Under the pieces are notes generated by a model. It was given only the letters and a program-made list of their open reading frames with translations, was not told where the DNA came from and did no database searches. From Eutrophobius brisbanensis (GTDB lineage Bacteria > Pseudomonadota > Gammaproteobacteria > Eutrophobiales > Eutrophobiaceae): a stretch of DNA of 64,000 nucleotides. The stretch's first letter is position 1, and each line of letters begins with the position of its first letter. This document shows positions 8,956 to 18,280 of this stretch, one piece after another. Location of the stretch: the NCBI GenBank assembly GCA_038131795.1, contig JAYPQE010000003.1, positions 2,108,001 through 2,172,000 on the forward strand, given 5' to 3'. Both the position numbers and the translations under genes were made by a program.

Positions 8956-9060
8956 TTGATTAAAAAATCACTGCCAAAATATGGTTTAGAATACCATACC
9001 TATCAGGTTGCCTAATCTATTTTTTTGCCAGGGATTTGATTATGGTTTTGTTCGTGTAGA

Positions 9061-9747
9061 TTATTTTCCTGGCGTGTTACCCCATAAATATTTATGGAGT
9101 TGTATCTGCAGGCGAACATGTAATCCATCTTCGAGAATCCACTGGGCCAGTTGTGTTGCAGGTAATCCTTCCTGTTCCGGCGAGAACAGGACATTGCCTT
9201 GCGCCATGAGGCCACGTTCTGTGATCAGGTTTTTTGACCACTCATAATCTTCCCGGTTACAAATCACAAATTTTATCTCATCGGTATCATTGATAAGGCT
9301 GAGGTTCTCATATCGGTTTCTGTCATTTTCCCCTGATCCGGGGGTTTTGATATCCAATACTTTCATGACCCTGGGGTCTACTGCAGAGATATCTATTGCG
9401 CCACTGGTTTCAAGTGATACCTGGTACGACTGATCACAGAGTAATTGTAGTAACGTCAGACAGTTTTTCTGGGCCAGAGGCTCTCCGCCTGTCACCGTGA
9501 TATAGGGGGTTTGATAAGTGCTGATCTGTTGCAAAATGGTGTCTATGGACAGGGTAGTGCCGTTATGGAAGGCATACTCTGTATCACAGTATTGGCAACG
9601 TAACGGGCACCCTGTGAGTCTGATAAATACTGTTGGTAATCCGACCCTGGAAGATTCTCCCTGAATGGATAGAAAAATTTCATTTATTCGAAGTGTTTTT
9701 TCCGCCCCCAGGACACTTTCTGTGGCGGCGCCATTATGCTTGGGCAT
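9061..9747 (-). CDS. queE: QueE, 7-carboxy-7-deazaguanine synthase
   Basis: 228 residues, a radical-SAM enzyme with the CxxxCxxC cluster motif CPLRCQYC (about 52-59), preceded by SIQGESSRVG. It rearranges 6-carboxytetrahydropterin to 7-carboxy-7-deazaguanine in queuosine synthesis. It starts 4 bp after the cpoB stop, so it belongs to the Tol-Pal/cpoB transcript, a common gammaproteobacterial arrangement. QueD is not in the window. Confidence 0.95.
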   Translation of the reverse strand: MPKHNGAATESVLGAEKTLRINEIFLSIQGESSRVGLPTVFIRLTGCPLRCQYCDTEYAFHNGTTLSIDTILQQISTYQTPYITVTGGEPLAQKNCLTLLQLLCDQSYQVSLETSGAIDISAVDPRVMKVLDIKTPGSGENDRNRYENLSLINDTDEIKFVICNREDYEWSKNLITERGLMAQGNVLFSPEQEGLPATQLAQWILEDGLHVRLQIQLHKYLWGNTPGK

Positions 9748-9751
9748 GGAT

Positions 9752-10768
9752 TTATTCTAAGGGAGACCCGGTGTTGGCAGGCGGCGTTGCGGATGCTCCG
9801 GAGGAGTTAATTAACTTTAGCCTTTCATCTGCCAGTCTGGCAACAGTTGACCCGGGCTGCTTGCTAATAATGTCCTGTAACTGACGTTTTGCAGCTTCCA
9901 TCCTGCCCAGTTCATACAGGGTAAACCCGCGTTTCAGTAAGGCGTCGTTGACCTTCTGACTCTGGGGAAAATTGGCAATGACTTTATCATATTCAACCAG
10001 GGCCATTTCAAATTCACGTTTTACATAATGGGCTTCGGCCAACCAATATTGAGCATTATCTGAGTACCTGTCATTTGGATGGGCGACCAGAAACTCCTGA
10101 AATGCACGAATGGCCTGGTCATAGAATGATTGTCTTAATAAATTAAATGCCTGTTGATATTCCGCCTGTAGCTGCACTGGGTCTGCCGGGGCCACTTCAG
10201 CCGCTGTAATAGGGTTAATATCAGTATTCCCAGTTTGTTCTGTGCTGTCCCCCATCGAGGATGGCGCATCTACATCAACCGTTATCGGCGGCTCCTCCTG
10301 AGGCTGGATGATTTCCACCTGCAATGCTCCCGTATTTTCAGTGCCGGTTGAGACCGGTCCGGACAGGCTTGCGACCGGCGTTAATGTTTCCAGTGGCGGC
10401 TCGCCGTCTACAATCTCAACTGTAATACCTTCTGCCGGTTGTTCGGTAATGGTCACGCCCTGTTCCAGGCGCTGCATTCTCTGATCTACATCGGTATATA
10501 AATCCCGTTGCCGCTTTGTCAGCTGCTCAAGATTAAAGTTTTGGGTTTCAATGGCGCCCCGTAGCATATTGACTTCCTGTTGTAACTGCTCAATTTGTTG
10601 CAGCATGTCCAACAGCCCCTGGCTTTGTAAAATCCGCTCCAGGCGTTCAAGCCTTTGTTCGGGGCTTAACGGTTGTGTATTGCCGCCCTCCACCGGGGCC
10701 TGGGCCATAGCGGACAGGGTAATGAGGGTGGCAAATACAACGCTGGCTAAATACCTGATGTATTGCAT
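9752..10768 (-). CDS. cpoB: CpoB (YbgF), Tol-Pal associated periplasmic protein
   Basis: 338 residues from ATG 10768, which overlaps the pal stop (TAATG). A frame-open start 12 codons upstream is less likely because the signal peptide MQYIRYLASVVFATLITLSAMA begins at 10768. After cleavage comes a glutamine/leucine-rich trimerising coiled coil (about 35-110), an acidic Pro/Thr-rich linker and C-terminal TPR repeats (about 200-325, including YDQAIRAFQEFL and RYSDNAQYWLAEAHY). CpoB links peptidoglycan synthesis with Tol-driven outer-membrane constriction. Confidence 0.93.
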   Translation of the reverse strand: MQYIRYLASVVFATLITLSAMAQAPVEGGNTQPLSPEQRLERLERILQSQGLLDMLQQIEQLQQEVNMLRGAIETQNFNLEQLTKRQRDLYTDVDQRMQRLEQGVTITEQPAEGITVEIVDGEPPLETLTPVASLSGPVSTGTENTGALQVEIIQPQEEPPITVDVDAPSSMGDSTEQTGNTDINPITAAEVAPADPVQLQAEYQQAFNLLRQSFYDQAIRAFQEFLVAHPNDRYSDNAQYWLAEAHYVKREFEMALVEYDKVIANFPQSQKVNDALLKRGFTLYELGRMEAAKRQLQDIISKQPGSTVARLADERLKLINSSGASATPPANTGSPLE

Positions 10769-11310
10769 TAGTAAATGATTTCCACTCTTCTGTTTTGGCT
10801 CCATGCCTCATCATCATGACCATCCGCAATAGGCCTTTCCTCACCATAACTGGTGGTTCTGATCTGAGAGCTTGCTGGTCCAAACAACATCATGTGACGT
10901 TTTGCGCTTTGTGATCGTCGTTCACCCAAGGCAAGGTTATATTCACGCGATCCCCTTTCGTCAGCATGGCCTTCAAGGGAAATGGTTATGTTGGGGTTTT
11001 GTACCAGATAGTTGGCATGGGCCTCCAGCACCTCCCTGTAAGCTGGCAGGACTTCACTGCTATCATAATCAAAATACAGGATCCTGACGGACAAGGGGCT
11101 GGTCGGGTCGTCCAGTGCCGACATGCCGGAGCGGGCATCTGTCCCAGTCCCGAATGTGGTGGCGCCACCGGTGTTGCTGCCATTTGTTGAGCTGCTGCTA
11201 GATGCGCCGCCTCTATCTTCTACAGATGCAGAATCACCTCGCTCTGATGTGGATGAACAGGCAGTTAATAAAACTGCGAGAGAGGCGATAAAAATCAGTC
11301 TGTTAATCAT
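10768..11310 (-). CDS. pal: Pal, peptidoglycan-associated lipoprotein
   Basis: 180 residues. Lipoprotein signal with lipobox LTAC (Cys at 18), a Ser/Gly-rich linker, then an OmpA-like peptidoglycan-binding domain with ISLEGHADERGSREYN and LGERRSQSAKRH. It anchors the outer membrane to peptidoglycan and is recycled to the division site by TolQRAB. Its stop overlaps the cpoB start; tolB lies 71 bp upstream. Confidence 0.97.
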   Translation of the reverse strand: MINRLIFIASLAVLLTACSSTSERGDSASVEDRGGASSSSSTNGSNTGGATTFGTGTDARSGMSALDDPTSPLSVRILYFDYDSSEVLPAYREVLEAHANYLVQNPNITISLEGHADERGSREYNLALGERRSQSAKRHMMLFGPASSQIRTTSYGEERPIADGHDDEAWSQNRRVEIIY

Positions 11311-11381
11311 ACGTGCTTGCTCCTTATTTTTGGCCCGATACTGTATGCATGTTACTCATGGTTAAATATTGATCAATCTCT

Positions 11382-12680
11382 TTATTGTGAGGGGAACGGT
11401 CCCCATTCCGGTTCACGAACATCACCATCTTGTAATCCAAGTCTTTGATGTACCCGGCCATCTGCCGAGACAGCTGCCAACTCTGTTCCGCGTCCCCGAG
11501 TGGTTGCATATATTATCATGCTGCCATTTGGTGAAAAACTTGGTGATTCATCCAGCCTGGCTGTGGTCAGTATATTTACAAATTTGTTGGCCAGGTCCAT
11601 AGTCGCGATCCTGAATCCACCGCCGCTATTGTGGACCATGGTAATGGAATTGCCATCGGGGGAATAGCGGGCCCTTGAATTATAATTGCCTTCAAATGTC
11701 ATGCGCCGGGCAGTCCCCCCCGAAGCGCTTACCTGGTAAATTTGAGGTGTTCCGCCTCGGTCCGAGGTAAAAAGGAGTTGGCTGCCATCTGGCGACCAGG
11801 TGGGTTCTGTGTCAATTGCCCGGTTATTGGTAATTCTAATCAGGTTGCGGGTTGCCAGATTTAAAATAAAAATTTCCGGGTCGCCCTCTTTTGAGAGTGT
11901 TAGCGCCAGGCGGGTTCCATCAGGTGACCACGATGGGGCGCTGTTTATCCCCGGGTTATTTGCCACCATTTGTCTGGTGCCGGTGAGAATATCCTGTATA
12001 TAGATGGCAGAATTCCTACTTTCAAAAGACACGTAGGCGATCATTTTTCCGTCCGGCGACCAGGAAGGTGACATGAGAGGCTCGCTTGACTCCAGCAGAA
12101 CCTGGGGATTAAAGCCATCGGCATCTGCTACCTGTAAAGAATGTACCTTGCTTCCATCTGTTGCCGGTTTAACTGTGATATAGGCAATACGGGTGTCAAA
12201 TGCCCCTCTGACCCCGGTGAGCTTTTCAAAAATGATATCACTGATCCTGTGAGCGGTACGCCGCAGCTGATCGCGGCTGGCAGGGATTCTAAAACCTGAA
12301 ATCTGTTCGCCAGAATAAACATTTATCAGCCTGAACTCGATATCATACTGGCCTGCGCCAGTTTGTCGTAAGTTGCCTATGACAATATTCTCCATGCCCA
12401 GTAGACGCCAGTCAGCAAAGTTAATCTGGTTAAACTGGGAGGGGGTCTGCGGCATATCACGGGCGTCCATGGTCCTGAACCTGCCGCTCCTGGCCAGGTC
12501 GTTCGCAATGGTCAGGTGCATGGTCACGGGCAGGTCGTTTGCCTGGCCTTGCCATTCAAAGGGCACGATGGCAATGGGCAATGCCTCCTCAATGCCCTGC
12601 GTTATGGTGATGTCGAGGACGGCGTATGCGTTTACAGTTAACTGGGCAAGCAGCAGAAGGCTAATAAATCGTTTTATCAT
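11382..12680 (-). CDS. tolB: TolB, periplasmic translocation protein
   Basis: 432 residues with signal peptide MIKRFISLLLLAQLTVNAYA, an N-terminal TolB domain and a six-bladed beta-propeller. At least five PD40-type repeats are visible (for example PSWSPDGKMIAYV, PTWSPDGSQLLFTSD, PSFSPNGSMIIYAT). TolB binds Pal and TolA in the periplasm. It begins 14 bp after tolA in the tolQRAB-pal order. Confidence 0.97.
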   Translation of the reverse strand: MIKRFISLLLLAQLTVNAYAVLDITITQGIEEALPIAIVPFEWQGQANDLPVTMHLTIANDLARSGRFRTMDARDMPQTPSQFNQINFADWRLLGMENIVIGNLRQTGAGQYDIEFRLINVYSGEQISGFRIPASRDQLRRTAHRISDIIFEKLTGVRGAFDTRIAYITVKPATDGSKVHSLQVADADGFNPQVLLESSEPLMSPSWSPDGKMIAYVSFESRNSAIYIQDILTGTRQMVANNPGINSAPSWSPDGTRLALTLSKEGDPEIFILNLATRNLIRITNNRAIDTEPTWSPDGSQLLFTSDRGGTPQIYQVSASGGTARRMTFEGNYNSRARYSPDGNSITMVHNSGGGFRIATMDLANKFVNILTTARLDESPSFSPNGSMIIYATTRGRGTELAAVSADGRVHQRLGLQDGDVREPEWGPFPSQ

Positions 12681-12694
12681 AGTTACTCTTCAGG

Positions 12695-13567
12695 TTAGTT
12701 TGGCGCAAATGTCAGTCTGATTTCCCGCATTTTACCAAATATTCTCGGGTTGTCCGGGACGGGTAGGGGTGAGGCGCGTTTTACAGCTATTTCTGCACGG
12801 CTGTCGAACACGGAGTTGCCGCTGGATTTAACCACTCGGGCCTCAGCAACGTCACCGCCGGGGATCATGCGTATCTGGATAACACTGGACATGCCTGGCG
12901 GTAGCCCGGCGGTATTAAATTCGCGTTCGATTGCATTGACTATCCTGGCACCATAGCTGTTGATAACATTCATGTCCTGTCGGTCCTGTTCGGCCTGTTG
13001 TTGAGCCTTTTGTGCTGCCAGGCGTTCTGCTTCCTGCTTCTTTCTGGCCTCTTCAGCAAGCCGTAATTCTTCCTGGCGTTTTCGTTCAGCCTCTGCCTTT
13101 TGCCTGGCCTCTTCTTCTGCCTGCTGGCGCTTCAGCTCTTCCTGCTGCCTTTTGGCCTCAGCCAGTTTTTGCTCTTCCTCTTTTCGCCTGGCCTCCTCTT
13201 CCTGTTGTTGTTTTTTTATGGCCGCGAGCTTTTCTACCTCTGCCTTGCGCCTGGTTTCTTCTGCCTGCTGTTGTTTCTTGATGGCTGCAAGTCGTTGTTC
13301 TTCCTGCTGCCTTTTTTGTTCCGCCTGTTCAGATTGTCTTTGTATCTCTGCCAGTTCCTGTTGTCTCTGTCTTTCGGCTTCTTTTATGACATTTAATTCC
13401 TGTTCAACCTGTGCGCTGTCAACGGTGACAGCATCAATGATTTCGGCATTATTGACAAAGGGCTGTCTGGGCGTGGGGGTGAGATCCAGGCTGACCAGCA
13501 ACATGCCAAATGCAACCACATGTAAGGCTATAGAAGACAGGGCGGGTTTTATCAACGTAAATTTCAT
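12695..13567 (-). CDS. tolA: TolA, inner-membrane bridging protein
   Basis: 290 residues: one N-terminal membrane anchor (about 12-30), then a long charged helical region of Lys/Glu/Gln/Ala repeats (about 60-195), and a small TonB-like C-terminal domain ending in EIRLTFAPN. It transduces proton-motive force from TolQR to TolB/Pal across the periplasm. Its start overlaps the tolR stop in an ATGA junction. Antisense open frames here are by-products of the repetitive codons. Confidence 0.96.
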   Translation of the reverse strand: MKFTLIKPALSSIALHVVAFGMLLVSLDLTPTPRQPFVNNAEIIDAVTVDSAQVEQELNVIKEAERQRQQELAEIQRQSEQAEQKRQQEEQRLAAIKKQQQAEETRRKAEVEKLAAIKKQQQEEEARRKEEEQKLAEAKRQQEELKRQQAEEEARQKAEAERKRQEELRLAEEARKKQEAERLAAQKAQQQAEQDRQDMNVINSYGARIVNAIEREFNTAGLPPGMSSVIQIRMIPGGDVAEARVVKSSGNSVFDSRAEIAVKRASPLPVPDNPRIFGKMREIRLTFAPN

Positions 13568-14022
13568 TGCTGCTCTATAGGTGGTTCAGTGATTAATCCG
13601 ACCCCTTCCACGCCTGCATTTTGTAGCATGGACATTAATGCAACTACATGACCGTAGGGTACATTTTTATCGCCCTTAACAAATACCCTGGTCTTGAGAC
13701 GGTTCTGCTCAGCAGCGTATTTAAGTAATGCCGCGACCCGATTAACTAATATTTGAGCGGGCACTGGTTTATCCTGGTCACTCAACGTATCTCCTCCGAA
13801 GGCAATATAGTAGTTACCGTCTCTATCAACACTTATGACCACGGGTGGATTATCAGGTTCAGGGACCATGGGCTCAGAAGTCAGTCTGGGTAGTTCAACG
13901 TCCACCCCCTGGCTTAACAATGGCGCGGTTATCATAAAGATGATAAGTAATACCAGCATTACATCAATGTAAGGCACGACATTGATTTCTGCCATGGGCC
14001 TTCTTTTTATCCTGGTTCTCAT
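13564..14022 (-). CDS. tolR: TolR, proton-channel subunit
   Basis: 152 residues of the ExbD/TolR family. A single membrane helix carries the essential aspartate in VVPYIDVMLVLLIIF, followed by LSQGVDVELP and a periplasmic domain. With TolQ it forms the proton channel that energises TolA. It lies 23 bp after tolQ and overlaps tolA. Confidence 0.97.
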   Translation of the reverse strand: MRTRIKRRPMAEINVVPYIDVMLVLLIIFMITAPLLSQGVDVELPRLTSEPMVPEPDNPPVVISVDRDGNYYIAFGGDTLSDQDKPVPAQILVNRVAALLKYAAEQNRLKTRVFVKGDKNVPYGHVVALMSMLQNAGVEGVGLITEPPIEQQ

Positions 14023-14045
14023 AGCTATTTTACCTCGCAGCTTTC

Positions 14046-14720
14046 TTATGCATGTGCAAACCGGTGCAGGATGGATGAAAACTCCTCAGTAAAGGTATCG
14101 TAACGGTTAATCAGTCTCTCTACGTCATTTGAATACCGGTTATAGGCAATCACCGCAGGGATGGCGGCAAACAACCCCATGGCGGTGGCCACCAGGGCCT
14201 CGGATATGCCCGGCGCAACCATGGAGATGGTCGCTTGCTGGACGCTGCCCAGTGAGCGGAAGCTGTTCATGATCCCCCAGACAGTTCCAAATAGCCCTAT
14301 ATACGGGCTGGTGGACCCCACCGTGGCTAGAAAAGGCAGGTTATGTTCCAGAATTTCTATTTCCTTGTTCAAAGTTACCCGCATTACCCGTTGCGCACCT
14401 TCAAGTATGGCATCCGGGTCTATATTCTTTTGCTTTTTTAGCCTCGCGAATTCCTTAAACCCGGCTTCAAAGAGTTTTTCCATGCCTGCGGCCTTTATGC
14501 GCTTATTGCTGATGCGGGTATAAAGGGGGGTCAGGTCCTCGGTAGACCAGAAGACCTCTTCAAATTTATCTGCCTGCTTCCTGGCGTCATTGAGGATTTT
14601 CCATTTTGAAAAGATCATGGTCCATGAAACTACTGATGCCACTACCAGTGTGAGCATCACTAGTTTTACAATCAGGCTGGCGCCCATGATCAGTTCGATA
14701 ATTGATAAGTCAGTTGTCAT
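14046..14720 (-). CDS. tolQ: TolQ, proton-channel subunit
   Basis: 224 residues of the MotA/TolQ/ExbB family, with three membrane segments (about 13-35, 130-150, 165-190). The conserved VGSTSPYIGLFGTVWGIMNSF leads into the second of these and ATAMGLFAAIPAVIAYNR covers the third. It forms the stator with TolR. Its ATG lies inside the end of ybgC (11 bp overlap), so the two are coupled. Confidence 0.97.
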   Translation of the reverse strand: MTTDLSIIELIMGASLIVKLVMLTLVVASVVSWTMIFSKWKILNDARKQADKFEEVFWSTEDLTPLYTRISNKRIKAAGMEKLFEAGFKEFARLKKQKNIDPDAILEGAQRVMRVTLNKEIEILEHNLPFLATVGSTSPYIGLFGTVWGIMNSFRSLGSVQQATISMVAPGISEALVATAMGLFAAIPAVIAYNRYSNDVERLINRYDTFTEEFSSILHRFAHA

Positions 14721-15153
14721 GACTAAGGTCTGCCTTTATTTGTTCAGGTATGCGTTTGGGTTTAAAGGAAACGGGGTCAACACAAACAATGTTGACTATT
14801 GAGGAACAGATTAATACATCATTGCTGAGTATATTTTGTTCAAACTGAAAACGGGTGCCGGTGGACTCCATGACTTTGGAGTGGATGTGCAGCTCATCAT
14901 CAAACCTTGCAGGTGCCTTGAAGTTAATGGTCATATTGGCAACGACAAAGACTACACCCAGCTCATTCGCCAGTACCGGCTGGGAATACCCCGCCGAACG
15001 TAACCATTCGGTCCTTGCCCGCTCCATATATTTGAGATAGTTGCTGTGATAGACCACGCCAGCAGCATCAGTATCTTCATAGTACACACGAACCAGCCAG
15101 CTGTGTATGCCGGCTGATTCACTGGCGGCGGGGTTTGACAGGTTAGTTCTCAT
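14710..15153 (-). CDS. ybgC: YbgC, Tol-Pal associated acyl-CoA thioesterase
   Basis: 147 residues from ATG 15153, which overlaps the end of ruvB. The open frame extends further upstream, but that part is antisense-free ruvB coding sequence with no homology to YbgC. The 4HBT hotdog thioesterase motif is YYEDTDAAGVVYHSNYLKYMERART. It hydrolyses acyl-CoA esters and is usually the first gene of the Tol-Pal operon, as here. Confidence 0.93.
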   Translation of the reverse strand: MRTNLSNPAASESAGIHSWLVRVYYEDTDAAGVVYHSNYLKYMERARTEWLRSAGYSQPVLANELGVVFVVANMTINFKAPARFDDELHIHSKVMESTGTRFQFEQNILSNDVLICSSIVNIVCVDPVSFKPKRIPEQIKADLSHDN

Positions 15154-16186
15154 TGTTGAACAGGTCCGGTTCGTTGGCCAGCTCTTTTGGCAGGTCCAGG
15201 CCAAAGTGTAACCAGGCCTGACGGGTGACCACACGTCCCCTGGGTGTGCGCATCATGAAACCCTGCTGAATCAAAAAGGGTTCAATCACATCTTCAATGG
15301 TGTCACGTTCCTCGCCTATGGCGGCGGCAATACTGTCCAGCCCCACCGGACCCCCTTCGAACTTCTGAATGATTGCCAACAGGAGCTTTCTGTCCATCAT
15401 GTCAAAGCCGTGTTCGTCCACATTCAGCATGTCCAGGGCCTGTTCGGCAATGGATTTGCTCACATGTCCGTCGGCACGCACCTCGGCATAGTCCCTGACC
15501 CGTCGTAGTAACCTGTTTGCGATTCTGGGTGTACCACGGGATCGAGATGAAATTTCTTCGGCGCCCTCAGTGTCAATGCCCACCTTGAGGATGTTGGCAG
15601 AGCGCTGAATGATCCCGGACAGCTCTTCCCGGTTATAAAATTCAAGTCGTTGGACAATGCCGAAGCGGTCTCGCAGTGGTGAGGTTAAAAGCCCCGCACG
15701 GGTGGTGGCGCCTACCAGGGTAAAGTTAGGAATGTCCAGTTTGATGGCGCGGGCGGCGGGGCCCTCGCCGATCATAATATCGATCTGATAATCTTCCATG
15801 GCGGGATAGAGTATTTCTTCCACCACCGGGCTCAGGCGGTGAATCTCGTCTATAAACAACACATCCTTGGGTTCGAGATTGGTCAGCAGGGCAGCAAGAT
15901 CGCCTGGCCTCTCCAGTACCGGCCCCGAGGTCTGGCGCATGTTAACCCCCATCTCATTGGCAATGACATGCGCCAGGGTAGTCTTGCCCAGTCCCGGTGG
16001 ACCAAAGATTAATACATGGTCCAGAGATTCGGTGCGTTTTCTTGCGGCGTCTATGAATATGCCCAGTTGTTCGTGCATGGCACTTTGACCCTGATATTCT
16101 GCCAGGGACTGTGGCCTTAAGCTTTTGTCCGCGATGGCATCTTCCGATGACCCCTGGGCTGAAATCAGTGGACTTTGTTGGGACAT
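15143..16186 (-). CDS. ruvB: RuvB, Holliday junction branch-migration helicase
   Basis: 347 residues from ATG 16186; a TTG four codons upstream is possible. AAA+ motor with Walker A FGPPGLGKTTLAH, Walker B LFIDEIHRLS, sensor motif GATTRAG, and a winged-helix C-terminus ending in TPRGRVVT. Two RuvB hexamers drive branch migration on RuvA tetramers. It lies about 107 bp after ruvA and overlaps ybgC by 11 bp. Confidence 0.97.
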   Translation of the reverse strand: MSQQSPLISAQGSSEDAIADKSLRPQSLAEYQGQSAMHEQLGIFIDAARKRTESLDHVLIFGPPGLGKTTLAHVIANEMGVNMRQTSGPVLERPGDLAALLTNLEPKDVLFIDEIHRLSPVVEEILYPAMEDYQIDIMIGEGPAARAIKLDIPNFTLVGATTRAGLLTSPLRDRFGIVQRLEFYNREELSGIIQRSANILKVGIDTEGAEEISSRSRGTPRIANRLLRRVRDYAEVRADGHVSKSIAEQALDMLNVDEHGFDMMDRKLLLAIIQKFEGGPVGLDSIAAAIGEERDTIEDVIEPFLIQQGFMMRTPRGRVVTRQAWLHFGLDLPKELANEPDLFNNEN

Positions 16187-16293
16187 AATCAAATTCAATC
16201 AATGAGTTAGACGATTATTATAGAGTGGTAATCATGACTTTCCTATGGCGAGTTTAAGGAAATATTACGACTTCCCGCCATTATTGGTCGAAA

Positions 16294-16896
16294 TTATCGT
16301 ACAGATGCCTTTAAGGCCTCACGGATAATAGCTTCACTGTCCATTTCCTCGCTTGCAACAGCATGGACAAAACGGCTTGCCTCCTGGGGTTTATACCCCA
16401 GCGAGATCAATGCGCTGATGGCCTCATCAAGCTGGGACTGAGACGGCCTGTCTTTGCCTGCCCTTGATTGGGTATGCCTTTCTCCCAGCTCCCAGTCCTT
16501 GAGGCGGTCCCGCATTTCCACAATCAGACGTTCGGCGGTTTTTTTACCAACACCGGGCAGTTTGACCAATCTGTCTGCATTGCTGTCCATGATACACCTG
16601 GTGAACTCATCGGCCTCGATACCGGAGAGGATGGTCAATGCCATTTTGGCCCCTACGCCATTCACCTTGATCAATGTTCTAAACAGGCTTCGTTCCGTTT
16701 GTGAGGCAAATCCAAATAAGAGCTGGGCATCTTCCCTGACAACGAGGTGTGTAAAAATTTGTACCTCTTCACCCACATCAGGCAATTGATAAAAAGTACC
16801 CATGGTGGCCTCAATTTCATAGCCCACACCAGATACATCAATGGCCAGATGAGGCGGCTGTTTATGTAATATTCGGCCCTTGAGAAAACCTATCAC
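16294..16896 (-). CDS. ruvA: RuvA, Holliday junction binding protein
   Basis: 200 residues from GTG 16896, which overlaps the ruvC stop (GTGA) and has a GAGGAG ribosome site 9 bases upstream. This gives the VIGFLKGRIL N-terminus and normal family length; the longer open frame upstream is ruvC sequence. Domains are an OB fold, two helix-hairpin-helix motifs (VNGVGAKMALTIL and LPGVGKKTAERLI) and a C-terminal RuvB-contacting domain (about 150-200). Confidence 0.96.
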   Translation of the reverse strand: MIGFLKGRILHKQPPHLAIDVSGVGYEIEATMGTFYQLPDVGEEVQIFTHLVVREDAQLLFGFASQTERSLFRTLIKVNGVGAKMALTILSGIEADEFTRCIMDSNADRLVKLPGVGKKTAERLIVEMRDRLKDWELGERHTQSRAGKDRPSQSQLDEAISALISLGYKPQEASRFVHAVASEEMDSEAIIREALKASVR

Positions 16897-17411
16897 TGTA
16901 ATCTGCTCCTCTTTACCCCTTTGACTCCGGACATGCGTAGCATCCCTTCTCGGGAGTGTCCGTGACACAGGGCGATGGCAAGGGCATCAGCAGCATCGGA
17001 TTGTGGTTCCTTGTTCAGGCAAAGCAATATCCTGATCATATGCTGAACCTGTTGTTTTGCAGCATGGCCTTTACCCACAGTGGCCTGTTTTACCTGGTTG
17101 GCAGTATATTCAAATATCTGGAGATCCAAATCTGCGCACGCCGTAATGGCGCAACCCCTGGCCTGTCCCAGCTTGAGGGCGGAATCCGCATTCTTATGGA
17201 GAAAGACTTTTTCTATGGCGGCCTCATCCGGTTGATATGTACCAATAATGGCTGAAAGCTCGCGAAACAGGGCCTTAAGTTTTAAGGCAATATCTTTTTC
17301 CTTCAGGCGTATGGTGCCATGGGTGACATGGGTGGCGTGATTGCCATCTATATCGATAACTCCATAACCTGTTGCCAGTGAACCGGGGTCAATTCCAAGA
17401 ATTCTAGTCAT
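16893..17411 (-). CDS. ruvC: RuvC, Holliday junction resolvase
   Basis: 172 residues, RNase H-like nuclease. Catalytic acidic residues are in ILGIDPGSLATGYG (Asp7), in AAIEKVFLHKNADSALKLGQARG, and in DAADALAIALCH near the C-terminus. It cleaves Holliday junctions in concert with RuvAB. It is first of ruvCAB, 78 bp after yebC. Confidence 0.97.
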   Translation of the reverse strand: MTRILGIDPGSLATGYGVIDIDGNHATHVTHGTIRLKEKDIALKLKALFRELSAIIGTYQPDEAAIEKVFLHKNADSALKLGQARGCAITACADLDLQIFEYTANQVKQATVGKGHAAKQQVQHMIRILLCLNKEPQSDAADALAIALCHGHSREGMLRMSGVKGVKRSRLQ

Positions 17412-17489
17412 GAGATTGGCGGGTAATCCAGCGCCATATCATAACAATGTTTCAATATGAGAGTGACATGTTTATCTGCTGGTCCCATA

Positions 17490-18236
17490 TCAGTTGATCT
17501 GTGCCAGTATGTCATCAGAGATATCGGCATTGGAATAGACGTTCTGCACATCATCCAGATCTTCCAGCATATCTATCAGGCTGATCATGGTTTTGGCGCT
17601 GTCCAGGTCCAGGGCGCTATTGGTGGAGGCCCGCATGGTGATTTCGGCTGACTCCGGGTTTAACCCCGCCTTGACCATGGCCTCTTTGACGTCCATGAAA
17701 TCATCCGGGTTGCAAATTACTTCCATGGAACCATCATCATTGACCAGGACGTCTTCCGCGCCGGCCTCGATGGCCGCTTCTATCACGGCATCCTCTCCTG
17801 TGTCCGGTGAAAAAATCATCAGACCACATTTGCTGAAAAGATAAGCCACGGACCCATCTGTACCTAGATTGCCGCCAAATTTACTAAAGGCATGACGGAC
17901 TTCTGCCACAGTTCGGTTGCGGTTGTCGGTCATACAGTCCACCATCACGGCAGTGCCTCCGGGCCCGTATCCTTCATAGCGAATCTCTTCAATATTTTCA
18001 CCTTCGGTATCACCCGCGCCCCGTTTAACCGCCCGCTCAATGGTGTCCTTGGTCATATTGGCCGACAGTGCAGCGTCTATGGCTGACCTCAACCTTGGGT
18101 TAGCGCCGGCATCGCCGCCACCCAGTTTTGCTGCAACCGTGATCTCACGGATTAGCTTGGTGAATAATTTGCCACGTTTGGCATCCTGGCGGCCTTTGCG
18201 GTGCTGAATATTGGCCCATTTACTGTGTCCTGCCAT
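17490..18236 (-). CDS. yebC: YebC/TACO1-family protein
   Basis: 248 residues, starting MAGHSKWANIQHRKGRQDAKRGK, the strongly conserved N-terminus of the family. Described both as a DNA-binding regulator and as a translation factor relieving ribosome stalling at proline stretches. It precedes ruvC, as in many Gammaproteobacteria. Confidence 0.96.
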   Translation of the reverse strand: MAGHSKWANIQHRKGRQDAKRGKLFTKLIREITVAAKLGGGDAGANPRLRSAIDAALSANMTKDTIERAVKRGAGDTEGENIEEIRYEGYGPGGTAVMVDCMTDNRNRTVAEVRHAFSKFGGNLGTDGSVAYLFSKCGLMIFSPDTGEDAVIEAAIEAGAEDVLVNDDGSMEVICNPDDFMDVKEAMVKAGLNPESAEITMRASTNSALDLDSAKTMISLIDMLEDLDDVQNVYSNADISDDILAQIN

Positions 18237-18280
18237 AAATCCTTCTCTATATCAAAAAAGCGAATTTTATCATCAGGCCG

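Noticed and set aside
8956..9060. preQ1 riboswitch before queC
   Set aside because: No preQ1-type hairpin plus A-rich tail was recognised in this gap, and queC is most simply read from the cpoB-queE transcript.
13012..13580. Leu/Phe/Ser-rich open frames antisense to tolA
   Set aside because: By-product of the repetitive Lys/Glu/Gln codons of TolA.
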